NCBI GenBank assembly: GCA_902766085.1
Contig: CACXCH010000048.1
Coordinates: 1-9,890 of the forward strand
DNA: 9,890 nt
Source of the DNA: an uncultured Eubacteriales bacterium
GTDB lineage: Bacteria; Bacillota; Clostridia; TANB77; CAG-508
Direction of reading: 5' to 3'
Shown here one piece after another: positions 1-6,916 of the stretch (the stretch's first letter is position 1; every line of letters starts with the position of its first letter). Under the pieces are notes generated by a model. The model saw only the letters and a list, made by a program, of their open reading frames with translations, was not told the DNA's origin and made no database searches. The position numbers and the translations under genes are program-made.

Positions 1-1
1 A

Positions 2-1696
2 GATATTACGAAGTTTAAAACAGTTTCAATTTTTTGTGTGGCAATGCTTATGCTAATTTATGAAGTTGGTTACTGTAATCTTAAAACTATTGTTATGGAT
101 CATAGCTATAATTTATCTTTCGTAAGGATTGCAATATATGGAATTGTAGTAATACTATTGGCGAAATTTGGAAATAGTATGGCAGAAAAAGCAGCAAACA
201 CATTCCCTAAAAAGAAAAAAATAATATTTTTGCTAGCAATATTCTCATTAATATTCGATTTATTACAATTCAATCGTGCTCTAAAGGCACAAAATGTAAA
301 TAAATTTTATGAATTAAACTTAATATTACTTGCTGAAATAAATGCTTTTCTTTTTGTTATGTATATAAGCAAAGACCAGGTAAATAATATAATTGTCACA
401 GTAATGACTTTTGGAATATTTTTTACATATTCTATGCCATTTAATCATCAGATTGATGAAAAGACACATTTTTTGGAATGCTTAAATTTTTCAGTTGGAA
501 ATTTTGATCTATCAGAAGGACACGCACTAACTGACACAGCTTTCGACAAAATTACTAGAAATATGACAAGCACAAATTTTGCAATGAATTTTTTTGATGA
601 AAAATGCAATTTTAATATGACAACATTAAGTTTTGATGATAGGCAAAATGAGCCATCAGGATATAGAACACCAATAGCTTATATTCCGGGAACAATTGGA
701 ATATTATTTGCAAGGATTTTTGGAGGAAGCATTGCTGATGTATTTATATGTGGTAGATTAATGAATATATTAACATTTGGCATGCTACTTGTCATTATGT
801 TTAAAATATTGCCATATAAAAAGAAAACATTTTATTTTACATACTTAATTCCTTTATCATTAGCATTATCGGCAACTTATACAACAGATGGTATAACCAT
901 AGGACTAATTGGAATATTTATGGCTTATGTTTTAAAGCTATATAATGAGAATAGAGAGAAAATCTCTATGAAAGAATTTATGATTTTATGCTTAACATAT
1001 TTGCTAGTTTTATCTTGTAAAAATGCAAGTTATATGGGAATTGGATTTTTAGTATTTATATTGCCCCTTAAAAAATATTTCAAGAATAATAAAAAAATGT
1101 TTATAATTACTTTAGCGTTAGTTGCGCTTGTAATCGTAATTGGAATTAGTGTTTTAGAAAAAAATGTATCGACAAATCTTGCAGATGATAGAGCACAAAA
1201 TGCAAATTCGGCTTTGCAATTTGCATACATAAAGGAAAAGCCATCAAGATTATTAGATGTTTACATAAACTATATTGAACGATCATTTATAAGATTATCA
1301 TGGTATATAAATTTAAATTCATCTTACTTCTTTGGAAATGAAGCTGACTCAGTAGAATTTGGATTGTTTATACTAGGACTATATGCTTCATACATAGACA
1401 CGAGTAAAAATTTTGAAAATAGAGCTAGATTAATAATGGCTATTACATTTTGTTTGACATTTTTTATAACTTCATTTCCTCTATACTTACTTTATACCAA
1501 AGCTGGAAGTGATACAATTTCAGGCTATCAAGCAAGATATATAATTTCATTCTTACCTTTAATACTAATGTTACTTAGCTCAAGAAAACGAATTGACAAA
1601 AATTATAAATCCGAATCAGTATTCGATGGAACTGCTCTAGCTTTAGGAACGCTTACATTTATTGATATGCTATCACAAATTTTGATTTTAAATTAA
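2..1696 (+). CDS. DUF2142-like polytopic membrane protein, 5' end outside window
   Basis: A large integral membrane protein of unknown biochemical role. DUF2142 proteins are thought to resemble GT-C-fold glycosyltransferases of the cell envelope, but I infer nothing more specific. The frame is open to the left edge, and codons before the GTG at 38 already encode the start of the first hydrophobic helix, with no ribosome binding site before that GTG, so the true start is probably just upstream. Numbering from the GTG, there are about a dozen membrane segments. The family-like signature is a segment ending in Met-Pro-Phe, then HQIDEKTHF (137-145), corresponding to the usual P-x-DE-x-x-HF loop. 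A long extracytoplasmic stretch follows to about 205, then TPIAYIPGTIG (211-221), and TTDG (282-285) inside the helical core. It ends at a TAA followed by a strong terminator, so it is not co-transcribed with the sporulation genes. Family assignment is from motif memory and is moderate. Confidence 0.72.
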   Translation, partial: DITKFKTVSIFCVAMLMLIYEVGYCNLKTIVMDHSYNLSFVRIAIYGIVVILLAKFGNSMAEKAANTFPKKKKIIFLLAIFSLIFDLLQFNRALKAQNVNKFYELNLILLAEINAFLFVMYISKDQVNNIIVTVMTFGIFFTYSMPFNHQIDEKTHFLECLNFSVGNFDLSEGHALTDTAFDKITRNMTSTNFAMNFFDEKCNFNMTTLSFDDRQNEPSGYRTPIAYIPGTIGILFARIFGGSIADVFICGRLMNILTFGMLLVIMFKILPYKKKTFYFTYLIPLSLALSATYTTDGITIGLIGIFMAYVLKLYNENREKISMKEFMILCLTYLLVLSCKNASYMGIGFLVFILPLKKYFKNNKKMFIITLALVALVIVIGISVLEKNVSTNLADDRAQNANSALQFAYIKEKPSRLLDVYINYIERSFIRLSWYINLNSSYFFGNEADSVEFGLFILGLYASYIDTSKNFENRARLIMAITFCLTFFITSFPLYLLYTKAGSDTISGYQARYIISFLPLILMLLSSRKRIDKNYKSESVFDGTALALGTLTFIDMLSQILILN

Positions 1697-1719
1697 TTAA
1701 AAGTAACATAAAACAGAAC

Positions 1720-1759
1720 AACCCTTCATATAATTTTATATGAAGGGTTTATTTATTTT
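1720..1759 (+). terminator. Intrinsic terminator after the DUF2142-like gene
   Basis: A perfect 13-bp inverted repeat (1720-1732 with 1737-1749) encloses a 4-base loop and runs straight into a T-rich tail (1748-1759). The lower stem carries CCC/GGG. It lies 23 bases after the stop codon and insulates the membrane-protein gene from the spoIIIA operon. Confidence 0.93.
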
Positions 1760-1870
1760 GCAATTTTTTATGAAAGAAAATTTTTGATTTTCTTATTTCA
1801 AAATGTTTATGCTTATGCTAATTGTAACACGTTAATTAAAAAGACTAATCTAGTAAAATTAGGAGAGAAA

Positions 1871-2767
1871 ATGAAAACTGAATATGTGTTTAGAATGTTA
1901 CCAAGAAACATTGTTAATTTAATTGAAAAGGAAAAAGTTGAAAAATTACAGGAAATTAGGATTAGAGTAAATAGAAATGCAATTTTGAAATATAATGATG
2001 AAGAAACGATTACTGATTATATTCCAAATGAAAACAATATGATAGAAATTTTGCATAGGCTTTGCGAAAATTCAATTTATTCATTTCAATCACAAATTTG
2101 TAATGGCTTTATTACTCTATATGGTGGGCATAGAGTAGGAATCACTGGGCATTTTGTTATGAGCAATGGAAAAATAAGCAATATTAATTACATATCGGCA
2201 CTTAATTTTAGAATGGCTAAGGAAATTGTGGGAGCAAGTAATAAAATATTAAAATATGTGATTGAAGATGGAGAGATACAAAATACATTAATTGTATCAA
2301 AACCAGGTTGCGGGAAAACAACACTATTAAGAGATTTGACTAGAAATTTAAGTAATATGGGGTACAATGTTTCATTAATTGACGAAAGAAGTGAAATTGC
2401 CGCAATGTATAATGGAGTACCGCAAAATGACGTTGGACTTAGATGTGATGTTCTAGACAATGTTACAAAAAGTTTAGGAATGAAAATTGCTGTAAGAACA
2501 ATGTCGCCTGATATTATTATCTCAGATGAAATAGGAACAAAAGAAGATGTAGAAGCAATTAACTATGGAGTTTTATCAGGAGTTTGTGGAATTTTTACAG
2601 CACACGGAAATACCATAATGGATATAAAATCAAATGAAAATTTAAAACAGTTATATGAACAAAAGCTATTTAGCAAGATAATTTTTTTAGAAAAAATGGG
2701 AAAAATACGAAACATTTATAGTTTAGAAGATAATTTGTATAAAATGGTCGATGAAAACTTTTCATAA
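1871..2767 (+). CDS. spoIIIAA: Stage III sporulation protein AA, secretion-type ATPase
   Basis: Cytosolic ATPase of the SpoIIIA-SpoIIQ channel that keeps the engulfed forespore active; the family is related to type II/IV secretion ATPases. The 298-residue product is close to the usual size of about 300. Visible motifs are a P-loop SKPGCGKTT at 143-151 (Ser replaces the first Gly of the classical GxxxxGK[ST]), LIDERSEIA at 169-177, a Walker B strand ending in SDE at 218-220 followed by IGTKED, and TAHG at 243-246. The N-terminal domain contains GGHRVGITG (85-93), typical of this family. I chose the ATG at 1871 because AGGAGAG sits 5 bases upstream; an in-frame ATG at 1784 would add 29 residues without a ribosome binding site. 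It is the first gene of the operon. The family is normally sigma-E controlled, but I could not identify a convincing sigma-E promoter between the upstream terminator and this start. Confidence 0.97.
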   Translation: MKTEYVFRMLPRNIVNLIEKEKVEKLQEIRIRVNRNAILKYNDEETITDYIPNENNMIEILHRLCENSIYSFQSQICNGFITLYGGHRVGITGHFVMSNGKISNINYISALNFRMAKEIVGASNKILKYVIEDGEIQNTLIVSKPGCGKTTLLRDLTRNLSNMGYNVSLIDERSEIAAMYNGVPQNDVGLRCDVLDNVTKSLGMKIAVRTMSPDIIISDEIGTKEDVEAINYGVLSGVCGIFTAHGNTIMDIKSNENLKQLYEQKLFSKIIFLEKMGKIRNIYSLEDNLYKMVDENFS

Positions 2768-2815
2768 AAATTAAAAAAGTGAATATATATCATATATAGG
2801 AGAGAGGACAAGGAT

Positions 2816-3325
2816 ATGATTATAGTAAAATTCATTTTTTTAATTTTTATTTTTTTTACATCTAGTATTATTGGATTAAACATTTCAAAGAAATATTCAG
2901 AAAGGGTAAAAGAGCTAAAGCAGTTTTTTCAGGCACTCACAATTTTTGAAGAAAAAATTAAATTTACTTATGAGCCGATCCCAGATGTATTCTTTGATAT
3001 TTCAGAAAACTTTGATGCACCATTAAAAGACATTTTCTATAATGCCTCCGAGAAAATGCAAAGTGAAAGTGCAAGTGAGGCTTGGGAAGATGCAATAGAC
3101 GAGAGTAAAAACAATTTAACAAAAGAAGATAAAGCTTCAATTAAGGCGCTAGCCAAAATGCTTGGAAAAACAGACCTAGATGGACAAGTAAGTGAGATTA
3201 GATTAACAAAGCAATTTATCAAAACGAAAATTGAAGAAGCCGAATTTCAAAGAAACAAAAATGAAAAGCTTTATAAAACTCTTGGAATAACATTTGGACT
3301 AACAATTGTGATTATTTTAATATAA
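2816..3325 (+). CDS. spoIIIAB: Stage III sporulation protein AB
   Basis: Membrane component of the SpoIIIA channel complex in the mother-cell membrane, distantly related to GspF-type platform proteins of type II secretion. The product has 169 residues (Bacillus subtilis about 171). One N-terminal membrane helix (about 3-22) is followed by a long, charged, mostly helical cytosolic domain and a hydrophobic C-terminal helix (about 154-169). The family hallmark is the segment around residues 111-127, LAKMLGKTDLDGQVSEI, which matches the conserved LG-(K/R)-(S/T)-D-x-x-x-Q pattern. Start: ATG with AGGAGAGAGG 8 bases upstream. It follows spoIIIAA after 48 bases and is surely in the same transcript. 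Confidence 0.94.
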   Translation: MIIVKFIFLIFIFFTSSIIGLNISKKYSERVKELKQFFQALTIFEEKIKFTYEPIPDVFFDISENFDAPLKDIFYNASEKMQSESASEAWEDAIDESKNNLTKEDKASIKALAKMLGKTDLDGQVSEIRLTKQFIKTKIEEAEFQRNKNEKLYKTLGITFGLTIVIILI

Positions 3326-3373
3326 AAGGTAATTTACTATAAAAATAAATTTTTAGAAGGGATGTATGAAAAA

Positions 3374-3568
3374 ATGGATATCAATTTATTATTTAAAATT
3401 GCAGCGATTGGAATACTGGTAGCAGTTCTCTACCAAGTGCTATGCAGAGCAGGAAGGGAAGATCAGGCAATGATGACAACACTTGCTGGAATTGTAATTG
3501 TTCTTTCAATGGTAATTAAGGAAATAAGCACATTATTTACAACAGTCAGAACTACATTTAACTTGTAG
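3374..3568 (+). CDS. spoIIIAC: Stage III sporulation protein AC
   Basis: Very small membrane protein (64 residues) of the SpoIIIA complex, with two hydrophobic helices (about 7-23 and 34-50) joined by a short polar loop CRAGREDQ. This hairpin layout and size are diagnostic together with the position between AB and AD. I placed the start at the ATG at 3374: family members begin M-(D/G)-I-(N/D) directly before the first helix, and GAAGGG ends 12 bases upstream. The in-frame ATG at 3362 directly abuts that GAAGGG, which leaves no room for ribosome binding, and would add only four residues. Confidence 0.93.
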   Translation: MDINLLFKIAAIGILVAVLYQVLCRAGREDQAMMTTLAGIVIVLSMVIKEISTLFTTVRTTFNL

Positions 3569-3608
3569 GAAACAATGGTAATTAGAAAAATATAAAAAAG
3601 GAATGAAT

Positions 3609-3995
3609 ATGGATGTTATACAAATTATTGGAATCGGGCTAGTAGCGGTAATTATCTCAATTATATTAAAAGAAAATAGACCGGAATTTGCCGTTTTTAT
3701 ATCAATAGTAGTTGGAGTGATAATAATTGTAGGATTAATTCCAAATGTAAAAAATATTATTGATTATATTCAAAATCTATCTAGTAAAATAAATATTAAC
3801 TCTAACTTTGTGAATATCCTATTAAAGATAACTGGAATTGCGATATTAACAGAATTTGCTGTGAGTGTATGCAATGATGCAAATGAAAAGGCAATAGGCA
3901 GCAAGATAGACCTTGGAGGAAAAATACTAATAATTTCTATGTCACTACCAATAATAAAAGCTTTGCTTGATGTAATTCTAAAAATACTACCTTAG
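3609..3995 (+). CDS. spoIIIAD: Stage III sporulation protein AD
   Basis: Integral membrane component of the SpoIIIA channel, 128 residues, similar in size to other members. Helices lie near 3-20, 26-44 and 70-90, plus a C-terminal helix ending in ILP. The conserved core is visible: KITGIAILTEFAVSVCNDANEKAIGSK-type spacing (about residues 74-100), with GIA, EF, CNDA and AIGSKI characteristic of the family, then GGKILIISMSLP. Two in-frame ATGs compete: 3603 touches the AAGGA sequence, whereas 3609 leaves a 6-base spacer and gives the family-like start MDVIQIIG. The choice changes only two residues. The last two codons (CCT TAG) lie inside the left terminal inverted repeat of the element that follows. 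Confidence 0.94.
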   Translation: MDVIQIIGIGLVAVIISIILKENRPEFAVFISIVVGVIIIVGLIPNVKNIIDYIQNLSSKININSNFVNILLKITGIAILTEFAVSVCNDANEKAIGSKIDLGGKILIISMSLPIIKALLDVILKILP

Positions 3996-4255
3996 TTTTT
4001 AGTTAATGATTTAATCTGGGGCAAATTATAGGCAAGCATAATATTTAATAACTCATAAGCTTGCTGTTTTGAACTCCTCCACCTGATGTGACAAACAAAA
4101 ATTATAAATAATTTTTGTTTGCACTTTATAAGGAACGTTCAAAAATTTCGCCCTTCGTTTCACTCCGGTTGGTCGCTGAAGGCGTGCTTTATTCGTTTAT
4201 TAAATATTATGCTTTGCTATTTAATTTTAAATTAATCATTAACTAAAAACCAAGG
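3990..4255. repeat. MITE-like 266-bp inverted-repeat element between spoIIIAD and spoIIIAE
   Basis: A non-coding palindromic element filling the AD/AE gap. Outer inverted repeats: 3990-4015 pairs with 4231-4255, with one mismatch (TTA against TTG) and a one-base bulge. Inner exact 16-base inverted repeat: 4036-4051 (GCATAATATTTAATAA) with 4197-4212. Central perfect 14-bp inverted repeat with a 2-base centre: 4092-4105 with 4108-4121. The two arms differ elsewhere; the right arm is richer in G+C (about 4146-4190) than its surroundings. No transposase and no obvious target-site duplication are visible. A minus-strand frame from 4138 to 3992 is open for 48 codons but has no good start, so I do not call it a gene. 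A diverged relative lies at the right end of the window. Confidence 0.85.
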
Positions 4256-4285
4256 CGCAATTAGAAAATAATATGGAGAGAACAA

Positions 4286-5398
4286 ATGAAAAAAATTATT
4301 TTATTTACAATATGTATAACAATATATGTATTAACTCCAAAAAATATCTATGCTGCTGAAAATGAAATTAATACAGATCAAGAAAAATATGGAGTAAATG
4401 ACTTCTTAACAAAGTCTCAAGAATATACAGACTCCATTGATTTGAAAGATTTCTATAATTCTAGTTTAAGTGGCAAATTTGATAATAATAAATTTTTTAA
4501 GCTTTTAGAAAGATTATTAACAAAAAATTTCAAGAATGCAATTACAGGTTTATCAGGAGTAATAATAGTAGTAATAATTGGCAGTTTATTAAAATCAATA
4601 TGTGAAAATTTAGGAAATGAATCCATCTCTAAAATTGCATATTATGTAGAATATATTTTAATTGTGACAATCGTAATGAAAAACTTCTCAGATATTATTT
4701 CGGATATAAAGTCATCGATACAAAATTTATCTGCATTTAGTAATTCTTTAATACCGTTGCTTACAACTTTAATGATAGCATCTGGAAATATTGTTTCATC
4801 ATCAACACTTGAGCCAATTTTACTTATGATAACTACAATTTCCAGTAATCTTGTAATAAAAGTAATTCTACCACTGATACTTGTTTCAACCACTATTTCA
4901 ATAGTTGCTAATTTATCAGAGGACATTTCTATAGGCAAAATTTCAAAGCTAATAGATAAAGGATCTGTATTTGCACTAACTATAATTTTGACAATAGTTA
5001 TAAGCATTGCAGGACTTGAAGGAAACCTTACATCTAGCTTGGACGGAAATACAAAGAAAATTGGAAAAACTATAGCAACATCCGTTCCAGTTGTTGGAAA
5101 CATACTATCAGATGCAGTAGACACAATTTCAGGCTATACAAACTTAATAAAAAAATCTGCTGGAGCAGTTGGAATAATTGTAGTTATTTCTATATGTTTA
5201 GAACCAATTTTAAAAGTTTTATCATTTATGTGCATATATTATATAGGAGAAGCGTTAACAGAACCAATTGCAGATGAAAGAATTGTTAAAATTTTTGGAT
5301 GTATGGGAAAAACTTACAAAATATTACTTGCTATTATATGTACAATTTTAATATCTATAATTATAGGACTAGGAATAGTAATGAAAATATCAAGCTAA
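4286..5398 (+). CDS. spoIIIAE: Stage III sporulation protein AE
   Basis: Largest membrane subunit of the SpoIIIA channel, 370 residues (family usually near 390-400). It begins with a signal peptide: two lysines, a hydrophobic core and a likely cleavage after IYA at residue 23. A polar extracytoplasmic N-terminal region of about 60 residues follows (containing DIK/DFY-like segments typical of the family), then about seven to eight hydrophobic helices from residue 85 to the C-terminus. Conserved blocks include the Ser/Leu-rich SLIPLLTTLMIASG segment near 160 and the GNILSDAVDTISGY region near 275-290. Start: ATG with GGAGAG just upstream (4275-4280). The gene is separated from spoIIIAD by the inverted-repeat element, so its transcription as part of the operon must pass through that element. 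Confidence 0.96.
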   Translation: MKKIILFTICITIYVLTPKNIYAAENEINTDQEKYGVNDFLTKSQEYTDSIDLKDFYNSSLSGKFDNNKFFKLLERLLTKNFKNAITGLSGVIIVVIIGSLLKSICENLGNESISKIAYYVEYILIVTIVMKNFSDIISDIKSSIQNLSAFSNSLIPLLTTLMIASGNIVSSSTLEPILLMITTISSNLVIKVILPLILVSTTISIVANLSEDISIGKISKLIDKGSVFALTIILTIVISIAGLEGNLTSSLDGNTKKIGKTIATSVPVVGNILSDAVDTISGYTNLIKKSAGAVGIIVVISICLEPILKVLSFMCIYYIGEALTEPIADERIVKIFGCMGKTYKILLAIICTILISIIIGLGIVMKISS

Positions 5399-5402
5399 TT
5401 TG

Positions 5403-5540
5403 CTCATAAATTATAATGAAATAGTAAGTTAATATCACTAACTCATAAATCGTAATAAAATAGTAAGACAAGATTACGGGCTCATAAGTGATAATGAAAT
5501 AGTAAGTTAATATTGCTAACTAATAAATCATAATGAAAAT
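5403..5540. repeat. 39-bp-period tandem repeat between spoIIIAE and spoIIIAF
   Basis: Three full copies of exactly 39 bases (5403-5441, 5442-5480, 5481-5519) plus a 21-base partial fourth (5520-5540). Each begins CTCATAA or CTAATAA, followed by TAATGAAATAGTAAG-like sequence. Copies 1 and 3 are most alike; copy 2 diverges in its last 12 bases. Each unit carries stop codons, so the array is not a degraded coding repeat. It fills most of an intergenic gap where this operon usually has little or none. Confidence 0.9.
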
Positions 5541-5547
5541 GTTTTAC

Positions 5548-5577
5548 CATTTGAAAAATATTATACTTTTTCAAAAT
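5548..5577 (+). other. Stem-loop in the leader of spoIIIAF
   Basis: A 9-bp perfect inverted repeat, TTTGAAAAA (5550-5558) with TTTTTCAAA (5567-5575), around an 8-base loop; CAT/ATG flanks could lengthen the stem with a bulge. It has no U-tract after it, so it does not look like a terminator. It lies 44 bases before the spoIIIAF start. In such AT-rich sequence a chance origin is possible. Confidence 0.4.
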
Positions 5578-5619
5578 GTAATTAAGATTATAAACACAAA
5601 AGAAAGGATAGTAAAAAAT

Positions 5620-6141
5620 ATGATTACAAGTATAAGTATGTGGGCAAAGCAATTAGCAATTTCAGTTATTTTGAGCACATTGATTTTAATGATTTTGCCA
5701 GAAAACAAAAACAAAAAGTATATAAAGGTTATTGCCGGGATTTTTATCTTATTTTGTACATTAAACCCAATAACGTCAAAAGCAATTGACATAAATGAAT
5801 ATAATCTTGACAACTATATAAGTCAAAATAACAATTCTCAAAGCGCTGAAACATATACAGATAGAATAAACAAAGAATTTGAAAGCAAAATGATTGAAAG
5901 CATTGATGAAGAATTAAAAAAAATAGGTTATAAGAGTAACAAAATATCTGTATCATTTGATAATAACTATAATTTACAGGAAATAAAAATTTTAAATGTG
6001 GAAAAATATTATCAAATAAACAAGATAGAAGTTAAAAAAGACGATTCCGGGAGAAAAATTAGTAACTCTGAAAAAGACAAAATTCAAGAAGAAATATCTA
6101 AAAAATATTCAATAGAAAAAGAAAAAGTTATTATTGAATAA
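5620..6141 (+). CDS. spoIIIAF: Stage III sporulation protein AF
   Basis: Membrane component of the SpoIIIA channel with two N-terminal helices (about 8-27 and 34-52) separated by the LPENKNKKYIKV loop, then a soluble C-terminal domain of about 115 residues. That domain has a ring-building-like helix-strand pattern, ending in a highly charged segment IEKEKVIIE. The product has 173 residues, somewhat shorter than the Bacillus protein (about 206). I placed the start at 5620, where GAAAGGA lies 11 bases upstream and the protein begins just before the first helix, as in relatives. An in-frame ATG at 5533 would add 29 residues translated from the stem-loop and the end of the tandem repeat, and has no ribosome binding site. 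The stop is 14 bases before spoIIIAG. Confidence 0.92.
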   Translation: MITSISMWAKQLAISVILSTLILMILPENKNKKYIKVIAGIFILFCTLNPITSKAIDINEYNLDNYISQNNNSQSAETYTDRINKEFESKMIESIDEELKKIGYKSNKISVSFDNNYNLQEIKILNVEKYYQINKIEVKKDDSGRKISNSEKDKIQEEISKKYSIEKEKVIIE

Positions 6142-6155
6142 CGTGAGGAGAACAA

Positions 6156-6740
6156 ATGAATAATGAGAAATTAAAAAATATGTTTACTGGTAAAAGAAAA
6201 AACGAGAATTTGATTGCACTATTAATAATTTTAATAATAGTTGTTATTTCAATTAATTATATCTGGAAAGATGATAATTCAAAAAATGATAGCAACATTT
6301 TAATAAATAATAATGTTATGCAAGTATCAAGCACTGAAGAAAACTATGATGAGACTGAAAAAAAGTTAGAAGATATTTTAGCTACAATTGATGGAGTGGG
6401 CAAAGTAAAAGTAATGATTACATATTCATCTAGCAGTACGTTTATACCTATATATGATGAAAATAATAAAATTAGCAATACAACAGAAAGCGACGACTCT
6501 GGAGGAACAAGAACAATAGTTGAAAATGATGAGCAAAAATCAATTGTATATAAAGAAAATTCCGATGGAACAAAAGAACCAATTACCAAGAACATAGAAA
6601 GTCCTAAAATGGAAGGGGCAATAATAACAGCAACAGGGGCAAATAATAGTGAAGTCAAAGAAAAAATTATATCAGCTGTAGAAGCGGCTACCGGACTTGC
6701 AACACATAAAATTCAAGTTTTTAAAATGGATGAAAACTAA
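6156..6740 (+). CDS. spoIIIAG: Stage III sporulation protein AG
   Basis: Ring-forming component of the SpoIIIA-SpoIIQ channel in the space between mother-cell and forespore membranes. The product has 194 residues (Bacillus about 229). A positively charged cytosolic start is followed by one membrane helix (about 19-36), a short Asn/Ser-rich linker, and a ring-building domain like that of flagellar and type III secretion rings. The domain halves are visible: KKLEDILATIDGVGKVKVMITY (about 69-90), and KMEGAIITATGANNSEVKEKI to the end, containing the family pattern GAIITATGA and the final strand HKIQVFKM. The loop between them (about 100-150), rich in Asp, Ser, Thr and Gly, corresponds to the insertion that forms the beta-ring in structural studies of AG. 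Start: ATG with GAGGAG 6 bases upstream. Confidence 0.96.
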   Translation: MNNEKLKNMFTGKRKNENLIALLIILIIVVISINYIWKDDNSKNDSNILINNNVMQVSSTEENYDETEKKLEDILATIDGVGKVKVMITYSSSSTFIPIYDENNKISNTTESDDSGGTRTIVENDEQKSIVYKENSDGTKEPITKNIESPKMEGAIITATGANNSEVKEKIISAVEAATGLATHKIQVFKMDEN

Positions 6741-6786
6741 AGTTTTGACAAATTAGATAAAAAGGGCACAATTGCAATTAAATTTT

Positions 6787-6840
6787 CAATGAAAATAAAA
6801 AAAGTTACAATGAAAATTAAAAATGTTACAATAAAAATTT
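6787..6840. repeat. 21-bp-period tandem repeat between spoIIIAG and spoIIIAH
   Basis: Two 21-base copies starting CAATGAAAAT (6787-6807 and 6808-6828) and a partial third starting CAATAAAAAT (from 6829). It lies in a 176-base gap ahead of spoIIIAH. The sequence is almost entirely A and T, so slippage is the simplest origin. Confidence 0.7.
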
Positions 6841-6916
6841 AATATTTTTATACAAAGAATATGTTTATAAATATTAAACCAATACTATAAACATACTATA
6901 CGAGGGAGGAAAATGA

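Noticed and set aside
44..58. 15-base identity between 44-58 and 1809-1823
   Set aside because: Different reading contexts, no extension on either side and AT-rich composition; most likely chance.
1784..1870. Longer spoIIIAA with 29 extra N-terminal residues from the ATG at 1784
   Set aside because: No ribosome binding site precedes 1784, whereas AGGAGAG sits 5 bases before 1871, and the 298-residue product matches the family length.
3990..4255. The AD/AE element as a riboswitch or small RNA gene
   Set aside because: The nested perfect inverted repeats, the related copy after an unrelated gene and the lack of any promoter fit a dispersed repeat better than a structured RNA.
4642..5124. Long minus-strand open frame opposite spoIIIAE (and similar ones opposite spoIIIAA, spoIIIAG and ychF)
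   Set aside because: These mirror the codon pattern of strongly conserved + strand genes, lack ribosome binding sites and resemble no protein family.
5533..5619. Longer spoIIIAF beginning at the ATG at 5533
   Set aside because: It would translate the stem-loop and repeat end. GAAAGGA and the family-like start before the first membrane helix both favour 5620.
6745..6772. Sigma-A promoter using the perfect TTGACA at 6745-6750
   Set aside because: The best -10 at the right distance (CACAAT) matches poorly, and a vegetative promoter inside this operon is not expected.
6869..6899. Sigma-E-like promoter (AAATATT, then CATACTAT) before spoIIIAH
   Set aside because: The spacer is 16 bases, slightly long, and transcription would start around 6905, inside the spoIIIAH ribosome binding site (6902-6910), leaving no usable leader.
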